Shown here: piece after piece, positions 1 to 7,079 of the stretch
How the letters are laid out: every line of letters starts with the position of its first letter
Numbering within the stretch: position 1 is the stretch's first letter
Origin: an uncultured Clostridia bacterium
Lineage (GTDB): Bacteria > Bacillota_A > Clostridia > Oscillospirales > Oscillospiraceae
NCBI GenBank assembly: GCA_946405325.1
Contig: CAMJGU010000006.1
Coordinates: 1 to 12,808 of the forward strand
Reading direction: 5' to 3'
DNA length: 12,808 nt
The notes under the pieces: generated by a model
Seen by the model: only the letters and a program-made list of their open reading frames with translations
What the model was told of the DNA's origin: nothing
The model's database searches: none
Program-made: the position numbers and the translations under genes

Positions 1-258
1 ATCGACTGCCTGCTGACCTGCTTCCTGTTCTGCTTCATCGGCTTCTACAACGGCCTGGGGCACACGGGCTTCGTCATGGTGCAGGGCATCGCCGCGGCGT
101 TCCTCATCCGCATCCCCGTGGCGCAGTACATGAGCGTCGCCACCGGACGGCTCTTTTACATCGGCCTTGCGGTGCCCTGCTCGACGATCGTGCAGATCAC
201 GGTCTGCTTCGCGTTTTACGCGTATCTTAAAAAGCGCGGGGGCGGCGTGCTGGCGTGA
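1..258 (+). CDS. MATE-family multidrug/Na+ efflux pump, C-terminal part (5' truncated)
   Basis: The frame is open from the first base, so the gene begins upstream of the window; 85 C-terminal residues are visible before TGA. The visible part is strongly hydrophobic. It contains a GFYNGLGHTGFVM stretch, then a helix with IRIPVAQYMS, then LFYIGLAVPCSTIVQ and a last helix ending in a short basic tail (LKKRGGG). This pattern matches the last two or three membrane helices of MATE transporters of the DinF/NorM type, which export drugs and cations in exchange for Na+ or H+. The substrate cannot be told. The following gene has its own promoter, so the two are probably not cotranscribed. A terminator after this gene is not evident. 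The family call is from pattern recognition of the C-terminus only. Confidence 0.8.
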   Translation: MDCLLTCFLFCFIGFYNGLGHTGFVMVQGIAAAFLIRIPVAQYMSVATGRLFYIGLAVPCSTIVQITVCFAFYAYLKKRGGGVLA

Positions 259-306
259 GCTCGCGTTTCACCGCAAAATCCATGCATGATTTTCTGTTGA
301 CAAAAA

Positions 307-335
307 TTGACAAAACCGGCGCGGTGTGCTAAACT
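307..335 (+). promoter_or_regulatory. Sigma-A-type promoter for the REC-GGDEF-EAL gene
   Basis: A perfect -35 box TTGACA (307-312) is followed after 17 nt by TAAACT (330-335), in an AT-rich patch between GC-rich genes. A second TTGACA lies at 297-302 but has no matching -10 box. Transcription would start near 342, about 40 nt before the chosen start codon. Confidence 0.65.
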
Positions 336-380
336 AAATTATCCATAATAGCCAAATATCGCATGAGGGGGAACGAGCGT

Positions 381-2057
381 ATGGAACAGACAATGGGCCT
401 TTATGCGCAGCGGCGCGTGCTGGTCGTGGACGACGAGCTCATCAACCGCGAGGTGCTTGGCACGATCATTGGCGAGAATTACAAGGTGCTTTACGCCGAA
501 AACGGCCGTCAGGCGCTGGGTATGATCCGCCGCAACCGCGATACGCTCTCGCTGGTGATGCTCGACCTCTACATGCCGGAAATGGACGGCTTTACCGTGC
601 TGGAGACCATGCACGAGGACCCGGAGCTCTCCCGCATCCCGGTCATCGTCCTCACGGGCGAGCGCTCCGCGGAGCTGCGGAGCCTGGAGCTGGGCGCGGC
701 GGATTTCCTGACCAAGCCCTACGATATGCCGGAGGTGATCCGCGCCCGCGTGAGCCGCATCATTGAGCTGAGCGAGGGTCGGAACATCATCAACGCCGCC
801 GAAAAGGACGCGCTGACGGGGCTTTACTCCGCAAGCTTCTTTTTTGAGTATGCCCAGCAGCTGGAGAAATACCATCCCGATCAGGATATGGACGCCGTGG
901 CGATCAACATTGACCGGTTCCATCTGGTCAACGAGCTCTACGGCCGCGAGTTCGGCGACCGCGCGCTGACGCTTCTGGGCCACGCCATCAAGGACTTCCT
1001 CTCCACCACCGACGGCATCGGCTGCCGTCAGGACGCGGATTCGTTCTTTGTCTACTGCCTGCACCGCGACAACTATGACGAGGTGCTCACGCAACTGGAG
1101 GAGGGCATCGACAGTCTGCTGCGCACGGTGCGTCTGCGTCTGCGCATCGGCGTGTACGCCAACCTTGACCGCAGCCTGGACGTATCTCGCCAGTTTGACC
1201 GCGCCAAGACCGCCTGCGCCATGCTGCGCGACGATTACAGCCGCTCGGTGCTGGTGTACGACAACGCGCTGTATCAGAACGAGGTCTTCACCGCGACGCT
1301 GCTCGGCGGCGTCCATCGCGCCATTCAGGATCATCAACTCAAGGTGTTCTATCAGCCGCAGTACGATATCCGCGACGGCGAGCCGACGCTCTGCTCGGCG
1401 GAGGCGCTGGTGCGCTGGGAGCATCCGGAGCTGGGCATGATCAGCCCGGGCAGCTTTCTGCCGCTGTTTGAGGAAAACGGCCTCATTCAGCTGGTCGACC
1501 ACTACGTGCGCCATGAGGCGGCGCGTCAGATCAAGGAGTGGCAGGAGACCTACGGCAAGCGCTTCCCGCTGGCGGTGAACCTCTCCCGCTTCGATCTCTA
1601 CGATCCGGCGCTGGTGGACGAGCTGCGGGGGCTGCTCGATGAGTTCGGCCTGACCGCCGACGATCTGCTGCTGGAGCTGACGGAGTCCGCCTACACCGTG
1701 GACGTGGAGCAGCTGGACGAGGCGGTGGACGCGCTGCGCTCCGCGGGCTTCCGCGTGGGCATGGACAACTTTGGCGCGGGCGGCTTCGCCCTCGGCGCGC
1801 TGTTCACGGTGCCCATCGACCAGCTCAAGGTGGATATGAAGTACGTCCGCTACATCTGGGACGCGGAGGCGCGGGAGCGCCTGATCCGCCTCATCATGGA
1901 CGCGGCGGACTACCTCGGCATCGCCGTGGTGGCGGAGAGCGTGGAGACGGAGGAGGAGTGCGAGCTGCTGCGCAGCCTTGGCTGCGGCGTGGTGCAGGGT
2001 CGCTGCTTCTCGACGCCCGAAACGGCGGAGGAGTTCTCGGCGCACTTCCAAAACTGA
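381..2057 (+). CDS. Response regulator with degenerate GGDEF and EAL domains
   Basis: This 558-residue cytoplasmic protein has three domains. Residues about 10-128 form a receiver domain with the acidic pair D17-D18, the phospho-acceptor D62 (VMLDLYMPEMDG) and the KPYD lysine, so it is probably phosphorylated by a histidine kinase not seen here. Residues about 143-300 are a GGDEF domain whose signature reads DADSF (218-222), so it should not make cyclic di-GMP. Residues about 315-555 are an EAL domain: EAL (341-343), N400, E432, K483, E519 and Q539 are kept, but the usual DDFG motif is DNFG (462-465), losing one metal-binding Asp. It may be a weak phosphodiesterase or a cyclic di-GMP sensor. 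ATG 381 was chosen because AGGGGG (366-371) sits 9 nt upstream; an in-frame ATG at 363 lacks such a site. The gene stands alone between a promoter and a terminator. Confidence 0.92.
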   Translation: MEQTMGLYAQRRVLVVDDELINREVLGTIIGENYKVLYAENGRQALGMIRRNRDTLSLVMLDLYMPEMDGFTVLETMHEDPELSRIPVIVLTGERSAELRSLELGAADFLTKPYDMPEVIRARVSRIIELSEGRNIINAAEKDALTGLYSASFFFEYAQQLEKYHPDQDMDAVAINIDRFHLVNELYGREFGDRALTLLGHAIKDFLSTTDGIGCRQDADSFFVYCLHRDNYDEVLTQLEEGIDSLLRTVRLRLRIGVYANLDRSLDVSRQFDRAKTACAMLRDDYSRSVLVYDNALYQNEVFTATLLGGVHRAIQDHQLKVFYQPQYDIRDGEPTLCSAEALVRWEHPELGMISPGSFLPLFEENGLIQLVDHYVRHEAARQIKEWQETYGKRFPLAVNLSRFDLYDPALVDELRGLLDEFGLTADDLLLELTESAYTVDVEQLDEAVDALRSAGFRVGMDNFGAGGFALGALFTVPIDQLKVDMKYVRYIWDAEARERLIRLIMDAADYLGIAVVAESVETEEECELLRSLGCGVVQGRCFSTPETAEEFSAHFQN

Positions 2058-2072
2058 ACAGAGATCGGCACG

Positions 2073-2100
2073 AACGCCGCCCGAACGGGCGGCGTTTTTT
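2073..2100 (+). terminator. Rho-independent terminator after the GGDEF-EAL gene
   Basis: CGCCGCCCG (2075-2083) pairs perfectly with CGGGCGGCG (2086-2094), with flanking A-T pairs, followed by a run of six T (2095-2100). It begins 16 nt after the stop codon. It separates the signalling gene from the sporulation operon. Confidence 0.93.
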
Positions 2101-2104
2101 CTTT

Positions 2105-2133
2105 GCATAAGCTCGTCCCCGGTTTCATACATT
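2105..2133 (+). promoter_or_regulatory. Sigma-E-type promoter of the spoIIIA operon
   Basis: CATACATT (2126-2133) is a full match to the sigma-E -10 consensus. GCATAAG (2105-2111) lies 14 nt upstream and matches five of seven -35 positions. In Bacillus the spoIIIA operon is transcribed by sigma-E in the mother cell, and this site is only about 10 nt before the Shine-Dalgarno AAAGGAGG (2144-2151) of spoIIIAA. The element starts right behind the upstream terminator. Confidence 0.75.
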
Positions 2134-2159
2134 GGACTATCACAAAGGAGGGACGGGCT

Positions 2160-3110
2160 ATGGAACGAGATCGGATCCGCCGCTACGAGCAGGCGGCGGA
2201 GCTGCTGCCGCCGCGTCTGCGGCGCTCGGCGTTGGAGCTGCCGGACACATATAAGGCGCAGGCGGAGGAGCTGCGCCTGCGCGTCGGCCTGCCGCTGACG
2301 GTACGGACGAGCGAGGGGGAGCGCTCCGTCGCACCCGCCGACCGGGACGCGTTGGTGACGGCGGAGGACTTGGAGCGCCTGATCGCGGGCGTCACCGAGT
2401 ATTCGCGCTACGCCTCGGCGGAGGCGCTGCGGCAGGGATTTCTGAGCGTGCGCGGCGGGTTCCGCCTCGGCGTCTGCGGCACGGCTGTGCTGCGTGACGG
2501 CGCGGTGAGCAGCCTGAAGGACTTCTCCGGCCTCGCGCTGCGCATCGTCTGCGAGCGCATCGGATGCGGCGCGGAGATCGCGCCGCGGCTCTTCGACGCG
2601 GCGGGGCACATCCAAAGCACGCTGATCCTCTCGCCGCCCGGCGCGGGCAAGACGACGCTGTTGCGGGACTTGATCCGCTGCCTGTCGCTCGGCAGCGCGG
2701 AGCATCGGGCGCTGCGCGTCGCCGTCATCGACGAGCGCAGCGAGATCGCGGTGGCCTATCGGGGCAGGCCGCAGACGGAGCTGGGCAACCACACGGATGT
2801 GCTGGACGGCTGCCCCAAGGCGCTGGGGATCCCGATGGTGCTGCGCGCCATGACGCCGCAGGTGATCGCGGTCGATGAGATCGCGACCGCGGCGGACATC
2901 GAGGCAGTCTGCGCCGCGGCGAACTGCGGCGTCGCGCTGCTCGCGACGATCCACGCCTCTGGTGCCGAGGAACTGCGGCGCAAGCCGCTGTGGCGGGAGC
3001 TGCTGGCGGCGGAGGTGTTTTCGCGCGCGGTGGTCATCGGCTGTGACGGCGGGGTTCGGACCTATACGGTGGAGGACATCCCATGCTCCGATGGCTCGGC
3101 GCAGGACTGA
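2160..3110 (+). CDS. spoIIIAA: Stage III sporulation protein AA (ATPase)
   Basis: SpoIIIAA is the cytoplasmic ATPase of the mother-cell channel complex, related to the secretion ATPases (GspE/VirB11 type) that power type II/IV secretion and pilus assembly. It is needed for the mother cell to support sigma-G activity in the engulfed forespore. The 316-residue protein has a Walker A motif PPGAGKTT (159-166) and a Walker B motif VIAVDEIAT (235-243), with an arginine-rich segment between them (VIDERSEIA). Length is normal for the family (about 307 in B. subtilis). The start at 2160 is set by AAAGGAGG (2144-2151), 8 nt upstream; the longer frame from 2103 would overlap the sigma-E promoter. It is the first gene of an eight-gene operon and overlaps spoIIIAB by 28 nt. 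Confidence 0.96.
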   Translation: MERDRIRRYEQAAELLPPRLRRSALELPDTYKAQAEELRLRVGLPLTVRTSEGERSVAPADRDALVTAEDLERLIAGVTEYSRYASAEALRQGFLSVRGGFRLGVCGTAVLRDGAVSSLKDFSGLALRIVCERIGCGAEIAPRLFDAAGHIQSTLILSPPGAGKTTLLRDLIRCLSLGSAEHRALRVAVIDERSEIAVAYRGRPQTELGNHTDVLDGCPKALGIPMVLRAMTPQVIAVDEIATAADIEAVCAAANCGVALLATIHASGAEELRRKPLWRELLAAEVFSRAVVIGCDGGVRTYTVEDIPCSDGSAQD

Positions 3111-3568
3111 TCCTCGCCGCGGCGCTCTTGACGCGGCGGACGCTGCTGGCGACCGATCGTGCCGCGCAGCGGACGCGGCGCGCGCTGGCGGCGGCGTTTG
3201 AGACGATGGAATCGGAGGTGCGCGCGCTGCTGACGCCGCTGCCGACGTTGCTGCGCAGGTCGTATGGCGAGGGAGCGGACGCGTTTTTTGCGAATGTTGC
3301 GCGGGAATTGCATCGCGCCGACCTGCCCCAAGCGTGGCGTGCCGCGGCGGCGGAGCTGCCGCTGCCGCCGGAGGAGCGGGAGATCGTTGCACAGCTGGGC
3401 GCGCGGCTCACGGGCGACGAAGCCGCGGTCTGCGGCGCGTTGACGCTGGGCGCGTCACAGCTGCGCCGCGCCGCTGACGCCATAGAGGGACAGCGCGCGC
3501 AAAAGGAGCGATTGACCTCGACCCTCTGTCTCGGCACCGGTGCGCTGCTGGCGCTGATGCTGCTTTGA
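3083..3568 (+). CDS. spoIIIAB: Stage III sporulation protein AB
   Basis: SpoIIIAB is a mother-cell membrane protein of the SpoIIIA-SpoIIQ channel, with similarity to GspF-type inner-membrane platform proteins. The 161-residue product has one hydrophobic helix at each end (about residues 3-18 and 142-160) around a charged helical middle rich in Ala, Arg and Glu. B. subtilis SpoIIIAB is about 171 residues, so the gene looks complete. It starts inside the end of spoIIIAA, with GGAGG (3071-3075) as ribosome site. The call rests largely on position and topology; the sequence is poorly conserved, as is usual for this member. Confidence 0.9.
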   Translation: MLRWLGAGLILAAALLTRRTLLATDRAAQRTRRALAAAFETMESEVRALLTPLPTLLRRSYGEGADAFFANVARELHRADLPQAWRAAAAELPLPPEEREIVAQLGARLTGDEAAVCGALTLGASQLRRAADAIEGQRAQKERLTSTLCLGTGALLALMLL

Positions 3569-3594
3569 ACAGGATTTTACACAGGGGAAGATAC

Positions 3595-3792
3595 ATGGAT
3601 ATTGATTTGGTGTTCCGCATTGCCGCCGTCGGCATCGTGGTGGCGGTGCTCAATCAACTGCTGATCCGCTCTGACCGCCCGGATCAGGCGATGCTGGTGA
3701 GCCTCGCGGGACTGGTGGCGACGATGATGCTGCTGGTACGGGAGATCAGCTCGCTGTTCGACCTCATCCGCTCGCTCTTTGGGTTTTCGTGA
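3595..3792 (+). CDS. spoIIIAC: Stage III sporulation protein AC
   Basis: This is a 65-residue membrane protein with two hydrophobic helices (about residues 4-24 and 34-52) joined by a short loop, RSDRPDQA, which is typical of SpoIIIAC. The protein is part of the mother-cell membrane platform of the channel complex; its precise role is not known. The ATG at 3595 has AGGGGA (3583-3588) 6 nt upstream. The same frame could start at 3565, but that adds a basic stretch with no ribosome site and is not favoured. It overlaps spoIIIAD by one base (TGATG). Confidence 0.93.
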   Translation: MDIDLVFRIAAVGIVVAVLNQLLIRSDRPDQAMLVSLAGLVATMMLLVREISSLFDLIRSLFGFS

Positions 3793-4178
3793 TGGAGACG
3801 CTGTGCAAGGCGGTGGGGCTGTGCCTTGTGACGGCGGCGGGAGCGTCGCTGCTCAAGCGGGACGAGCCGGTGTTTGCACTGCTGCTGACGCTGGCGGCGG
3901 CATTGACCGGCGGTGTGCTGCTGCTGACCGCCGTTTCGGGCGCGGTAGAGCTGGGCGACGAGCTGATCGCGCTGACGGGGCTTTCCCCGACGCTCTTTAC
4001 GCCGCTTCTGAAGGTGACCGCCGCGGCGCTCATCACCCGCGTCGCGTCGGCGCTCTGCGCCGACGCGGGACAGAGCGCACTGGCGCGGATGACCGAGACG
4101 GCGGGGGCGTTCTGCGCTCTCGGCTGTGCGCTGCCGCTGCTGCAAGCGGTGCTGGACCTGATCCGGGGGTGGCTATGA
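3792..4178 (+). CDS. spoIIIAD: Stage III sporulation protein AD
   Basis: This 128-residue polytopic membrane protein has about four hydrophobic helices and ends in IRGWL. It is homologous in part to SpoIIIAC: the regions around LLKRDEPVFALLL and LFTPLLKVTAAALI are typical of the family. B. subtilis SpoIIIAD is about 133 residues. It is a component of the mother-cell membrane part of the channel. The ATG at 3792 shares its A with the stop of spoIIIAC, which implies translational coupling, as no strong Shine-Dalgarno is visible. It ends in an ATGA overlap with spoIIIAE. Confidence 0.93.
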   Translation: METLCKAVGLCLVTAAGASLLKRDEPVFALLLTLAAALTGGVLLLTAVSGAVELGDELIALTGLSPTLFTPLLKVTAAALITRVASALCADAGQSALARMTETAGAFCALGCALPLLQAVLDLIRGWL

Positions 4179-5215
4179 AACGGGCGTGCATGATGTTTGC
4201 CGCATTTTTGCTGCTGACCACCACGGCGTATGCGCTGCCCCTTGCCGAGACGCTGCCGGAGGGGCTGCGCGCGGCGGTGGAGGAGGATTCGCTCGCCGCT
4301 GGCGCGGCATGGCTCGCGCAGTCCGCGCGGGACGCTGCGGCGGAGCTGCTGCGCGACGGCGTGCGGGACGCGGCGCTGCTGACGCTGGCGGCGCTGCTCT
4401 GCGGCGCGGTGGAAGGGATCGCGGACACCGCGGGAGCGACGCGCTATGTGTCCTGGTGCGGCGTGCTGGTGCTGACGACGCTGGCGGCGGGCGACCTGCG
4501 CGCCCTGATCGGCCTTGGTGCGCGGACGGTGGACGAACTGGGGACGCTCTCCAAGCTTCTGCTGCCGACACTGGCGACCGCCATGGCGGCGGGCGGCTTT
4601 GTGTCCGCCGCCGGCGTCTGGCAGGTGACGACGCTGATGGTCTGCGAGGCGCTTACCAACGCCGTGGAGCGGCTGCTGCTGCCGCTGGTCTACTGCTACA
4701 TCGCCGCGTCCGCGGCGGGCGCGATGCTGGAGGAAAGCCGGTTGGACTTACTGGCGGACGGCGTCAAAAAGCTCGTGACCGGCGGTTTGACCGCGCTGAT
4801 CGTGGCATTCACCGGCTACCTTGCCCTCGCGGGGGTGCTGACCGGCTCCGCCGACCGCACGGCGGTCAAGGTGACAAAGCTGGCGGTGTCCGGCGCGATC
4901 CCCGTCGTGGGTGGTGTATTGTCCGAGCTGACGGAGAGCGTGCTGGCGGCGGCGGGTACGCTGCGCGGCACGGTGGGCGTCGTAGGCGTGCTGGCGATCG
5001 GCGCGGTGTGTCTCGTGCCGCTGCTGCGGCTGGGATTGCAGTTTCTGCTCTACAAGCTTGCGGCGTTCGCGGCGGGACTGGTGGGCACCAAGGCGCTGGG
5101 CGAGTATCTCGACCGGCTGGGCGGCGCGTTTGCGCTGGTGTTCGCCATGACGGCGACCTGTGCGCTCATTTTGTTGGTGGCGCTGCTGGTGGCGGCGACC
5201 ATCGCGCTTTCATAG
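4175..5215 (+). CDS. spoIIIAE: Stage III sporulation protein AE
   Basis: SpoIIIAE is the large polytopic membrane protein of the complex and a candidate for the transmembrane pore of the mother-cell channel. The 346-residue product begins with a clear signal sequence (MKR, a hydrophobic core, then TAYA with a likely cleavage before L21). At least six hydrophobic helices follow. Family-typical segments include LLPTLATAMAAGG, FTGYLALAGVLTGSAD and VSGAIPVVGGVLSE. B. subtilis SpoIIIAE is about 400 residues, so this one is somewhat short. The start at 4175 forms an ATGA overlap with the stop of spoIIIAD. A longer frame reaching back to 3779 overlaps spoIIIAD fully and is an artefact. Confidence 0.96.
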   Translation: MKRACMMFAAFLLLTTTAYALPLAETLPEGLRAAVEEDSLAAGAAWLAQSARDAAAELLRDGVRDAALLTLAALLCGAVEGIADTAGATRYVSWCGVLVLTTLAAGDLRALIGLGARTVDELGTLSKLLLPTLATAMAAGGFVSAAGVWQVTTLMVCEALTNAVERLLLPLVYCYIAASAAGAMLEESRLDLLADGVKKLVTGGLTALIVAFTGYLALAGVLTGSADRTAVKVTKLAVSGAIPVVGGVLSELTESVLAAAGTLRGTVGVVGVLAIGAVCLVPLLRLGLQFLLYKLAAFAAGLVGTKALGEYLDRLGGAFALVFAMTATCALILLVALLVAATIALS

Positions 5216-5224
5216 GAGGAACCC

Positions 5225-5692
5225 ATGGAATTTGTTCAACAATGGCTGCTGGGCGTCGTCGCCTGTGCACTGCTCGTCAGCGTCAGCGCGCAGCTCTGCC
5301 CGGATGGGAGCATGCGCAGCGTGGTGCGGTTCACCGGCGGGCTGCTGCTCCTCTGCGCGATGCTGCGCCCGCTGACCACGGTGGAGCTTCCGGGCCTTGC
5401 CTGGAGCGGTGGCGCTTACCGCGAGGCGCTGGCGCAGGCATATATCGAACTGCGCGGCGCGGAGGAAAATGCGCTGTCAGACGGCATAGCCGCCGGACTT
5501 GCTTCATATATTGAGGACAAAGCCGGGAGCTTGGGCGCGGCGGTGCGCGCGACGGTCACGGTGGAAACGCGCGACGGCGTGCCCGTACCCGTGAGCGTGA
5601 CGCTGCGGGGCGCGTACAGCGAGGCGCTGTCAAGTCTTGTGGAGCGGGATCTGGGCGTGAAAAAGGAGCATCAACAATGGATCGAGTCCTGA
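5225..5692 (+). CDS. spoIIIAF: Stage III sporulation protein AF
   Basis: This 155-residue protein has two N-terminal membrane helices (about 6-24 and 31-50) and a soluble C-terminal domain facing the space between mother cell and forespore. The C-terminal part (ATVTVETRDG, then VSVTLRG, then a helix ending QQWIES) fits the ring-building fold known for SpoIIIAF, AG and AH, which share ancestry with EscJ/PrgK secretion-ring proteins. The start has AGGAGGA (5214-5220) 4 nt upstream, the strongest ribosome site in the operon after spoIIIAA. It overlaps spoIIIAG by 16 nt. Confidence 0.92.
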   Translation: MEFVQQWLLGVVACALLVSVSAQLCPDGSMRSVVRFTGGLLLLCAMLRPLTTVELPGLAWSGGAYREALAQAYIELRGAEENALSDGIAAGLASYIEDKAGSLGAAVRATVTVETRDGVPVPVSVTLRGAYSEALSSLVERDLGVKKEHQQWIES

Positions 5693-6030
5693 AACAGCTG
5701 GCGGGGAAGTACAAGTACGCCGTTGCCGTGGCGCTGCTCGGCGTGTGCCTGATGCTGCTGCCCCGGGGCGAGACAAAGCGGGAGACAGGCGCGCCGGATA
5801 CGCGCGGCGCCGTCCAGTCGGAGATGGAGGCGACGCTCGCCGCCTTCGACGATGTGGGGCGGCTGCGGCTGATGCTGACCGGAGACGCCGCCGCGCAGCG
5901 ATGGACGGGGGCGGTGATCGTCTGTGAGGGCGGCGAGAGCGCCGCGGTGCGCCTCAAACTGACGCAGGCAGTCCGCGCGCTGACCGGCCTGAGCGCCGAC
6001 AAGATCGCCGTGATCAAAGGGAGGCCGTGA
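5677..6030 (+). CDS. spoIIIAG: Stage III sporulation protein AG, unusually short
   Basis: SpoIIIAG forms the large ring of the mother cell-forespore channel. This product has one membrane helix (about residues 13-29), a short linker, then a compact domain: helix EATLAAFDDVG, strand RLRLMLT, strand GAVIVCEGG, a helix with LTQAVRALTG, and strand KIAVIKG. That is the helix-strand-strand-helix-strand order of the ring-building motif. The protein has 117 residues, against about 229 in B. subtilis. The segment that normally lies between the two first strands, which builds the separate beta barrel of the ring, is cut to about ten residues (GDAAAQRWT). The ATG at 5677 has AAAGGAG (5662-5668) 8 nt upstream and overlaps the end of spoIIIAF. 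Identity is supported by place and fold order. Confidence 0.88.
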   Translation: MDRVLKQLAGKYKYAVAVALLGVCLMLLPRGETKRETGAPDTRGAVQSEMEATLAAFDDVGRLRLMLTGDAAAQRWTGAVIVCEGGESAAVRLKLTQAVRALTGLSADKIAVIKGRP

Positions 6031-6088
6031 GATGAAGCTGCCGAAACAGTTGCCTAAAATTTTTGTATTTTTCAGGAGGGACAGGAAC

Positions 6089-6640
6089 ATGAACAAGCTG
6101 TGGAAACGAAACGCCGTGGTGGGCACGGTACTGGTGCTGGTCGTGGCGGCCATCGTGCTCAACGGCCGCTACGCCGAGAACGTGGAGGAGACCGGCAAGG
6201 TACTGGGTCAGGCGACCGAGGTCATCGCGCCGGAGACGGGCGGGGAAGAGACGGTCGAGAGCGCCGCGGCGCCCGAAGCCGTATCGTCCGACTACTTTGC
6301 CGCCGCGCGGCTCTCGCGCCAGCAGGCGCGTGACAGCGCGCTGGCGCTGCTGCAGGAGGCGGGCGCGGATGAAAACGCCGACGAGCAGGTCATGGGCGAG
6401 GTCACGCGCAGCATCGAGGCGATGGCGAGCAACACCATGTCCGAGGCGCAGATCGAGAACATGATCACCGCCAAGGGCTACACCGACTGCGTGGTGTTCC
6501 TCTCCGACGACAGCGCCAGCGTCGTCGTCGCCTCCAAGGACGACGGACTCCAGACCGAGGACGTGGCAAAGATCACCGACGTGGTCAAGCAGGAGACCGG
6601 TCTGCCGGTCAGCGCGATCAAGATTTTGGAGGTAAATTGA
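6089..6640 (+). CDS. spoIIIAH: Stage III sporulation protein AH
   Basis: SpoIIIAH sits in the mother-cell membrane and binds forespore SpoIIQ across the intermembrane space, which anchors the channel. The 183-residue product has one N-terminal helix (about 8-24), a low-complexity acidic linker, and a C-terminal domain with SRQQARDSALALLQEA, then IEAMASNTMSEAQIENMITA, then GYTDCVVFLSDD and a final helix-strand unit typical of the SpoIIIAH/EscJ-like ring fold. Two starts are possible. ATG 6089 has AGGAGG (6074-6079) 9 nt upstream and a usual N-terminus. ATG 6032 has AAAGGGAGG (6016-6024) and sits one base after the spoIIIAG stop, adding 19 residues from an AT-rich stretch with codons unlike the rest. 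6089 is preferred. Confidence 0.93.
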   Translation: MNKLWKRNAVVGTVLVLVVAAIVLNGRYAENVEETGKVLGQATEVIAPETGGEETVESAAAPEAVSSDYFAAARLSRQQARDSALALLQEAGADENADEQVMGEVTRSIEAMASNTMSEAQIENMITAKGYTDCVVFLSDDSASVVVASKDDGLQTEDVAKITDVVKQETGLPVSAIKILEVN

Positions 6641-6643
6641 CGG

Positions 6644-6672
6644 TTGTATTTTGGCGGGAAACATGGTAGAAT
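6644..6672 (+). promoter_or_regulatory. Sigma-A-type promoter for the asp23-nusB block
   Basis: TTGTAT (6644-6649) and TAGAAT (6667-6672) are separated by exactly 17 nt and lie in the only AT-rich gap of this region, just after the spoIIIAH stop. Transcription would start near 6679. This lets the housekeeping genes be expressed independently of sporulation. Confidence 0.65.
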
Positions 6673-6711
6673 ACCCCTGTTGAGTATCAAATCAAGCAAG
6701 GAGTGTTTCCT

Positions 6712-7059
6712 ATGGCTGAATATGTGACCCATGCCGAGGAGAACGGCAGCATCCATATCGCGGAGGACGTGGTCGCCGCCATCGTCACCGACGCGGTGAA
6801 GGAGATCGAGGGCGTCGGCGCCATGAGCCAGAACGTCACCGAGCAGCTCACCGGCAAGAAGGCGGCGCGCGGCGTGCGCGTGGAGCAGGTGGACGACGCG
6901 ATCGTCATCGACCTCTACCTGATGGCGCGCTACGGCTACGAGATCCCGGCGCTCGCCCAGCAGGTGCAGAGCAAGGTCTCCGACGCGGTGGGCGGCATGA
7001 CGGGCTTCCCGGTCAAGGAGGTCAACGTTCACGTCGGCGGCATCAGCTTCAACGAATAA
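6712..7059 (+). CDS. Asp23/Gls24 family protein (YqhY-like)
   Basis: This 115-residue soluble protein belongs to the Asp23/Gls24 (DUF322) family: an N-terminal strand region with GSIHIAEDVVAAIVTDAVKE, a middle with VRVEQVDDAIVIDLYLMARYG, and a C-terminal SDAVGGMTGFPVKEVNVHVGG, all characteristic. Its place just before nusB is that of B. subtilis yqhY, which follows accB-accC and is functionally linked to acetyl-CoA carboxylase and fatty acid synthesis. Here accB and accC are not adjacent, so that link cannot be assumed. ATG 6712 has AAGGAG (6698-6703) 8 nt upstream. It is the first gene after the 6644 promoter and lies 20 nt before nusB. Confidence 0.92.
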   Translation: MAEYVTHAEENGSIHIAEDVVAAIVTDAVKEIEGVGAMSQNVTEQLTGKKAARGVRVEQVDDAIVIDLYLMARYGYEIPALAQQVQSKVSDAVGGMTGFPVKEVNVHVGGISFNE

Positions 7060-7079
7060 AGAGATAAAGGGAACGTTTT

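Noticed and set aside
2103..2159. N-terminal extension of SpoIIIAA
   Set aside because: The extended frame runs through the sigma-E promoter and Shine-Dalgarno; ATG 2160 has an ideal ribosome site.
339..3392. A 1017-codon open frame on the minus strand
   Set aside because: It lies opposite the GGDEF-EAL gene and spoIIIAA, both certain genes. Its translation is low-complexity, rich in Arg, Ala, His and Gln, as expected for the reverse of GC-rich coding DNA, and it has no recognisable domain.
4186..5514. A 442-codon plus-strand frame overlapping spoIIIAE and spoIIIAF
   Set aside because: It is a shifted frame of spoIIIAE. The product is a Gly/Arg/Ala-rich string without domains, while the other frame gives a signal peptide and membrane helices.
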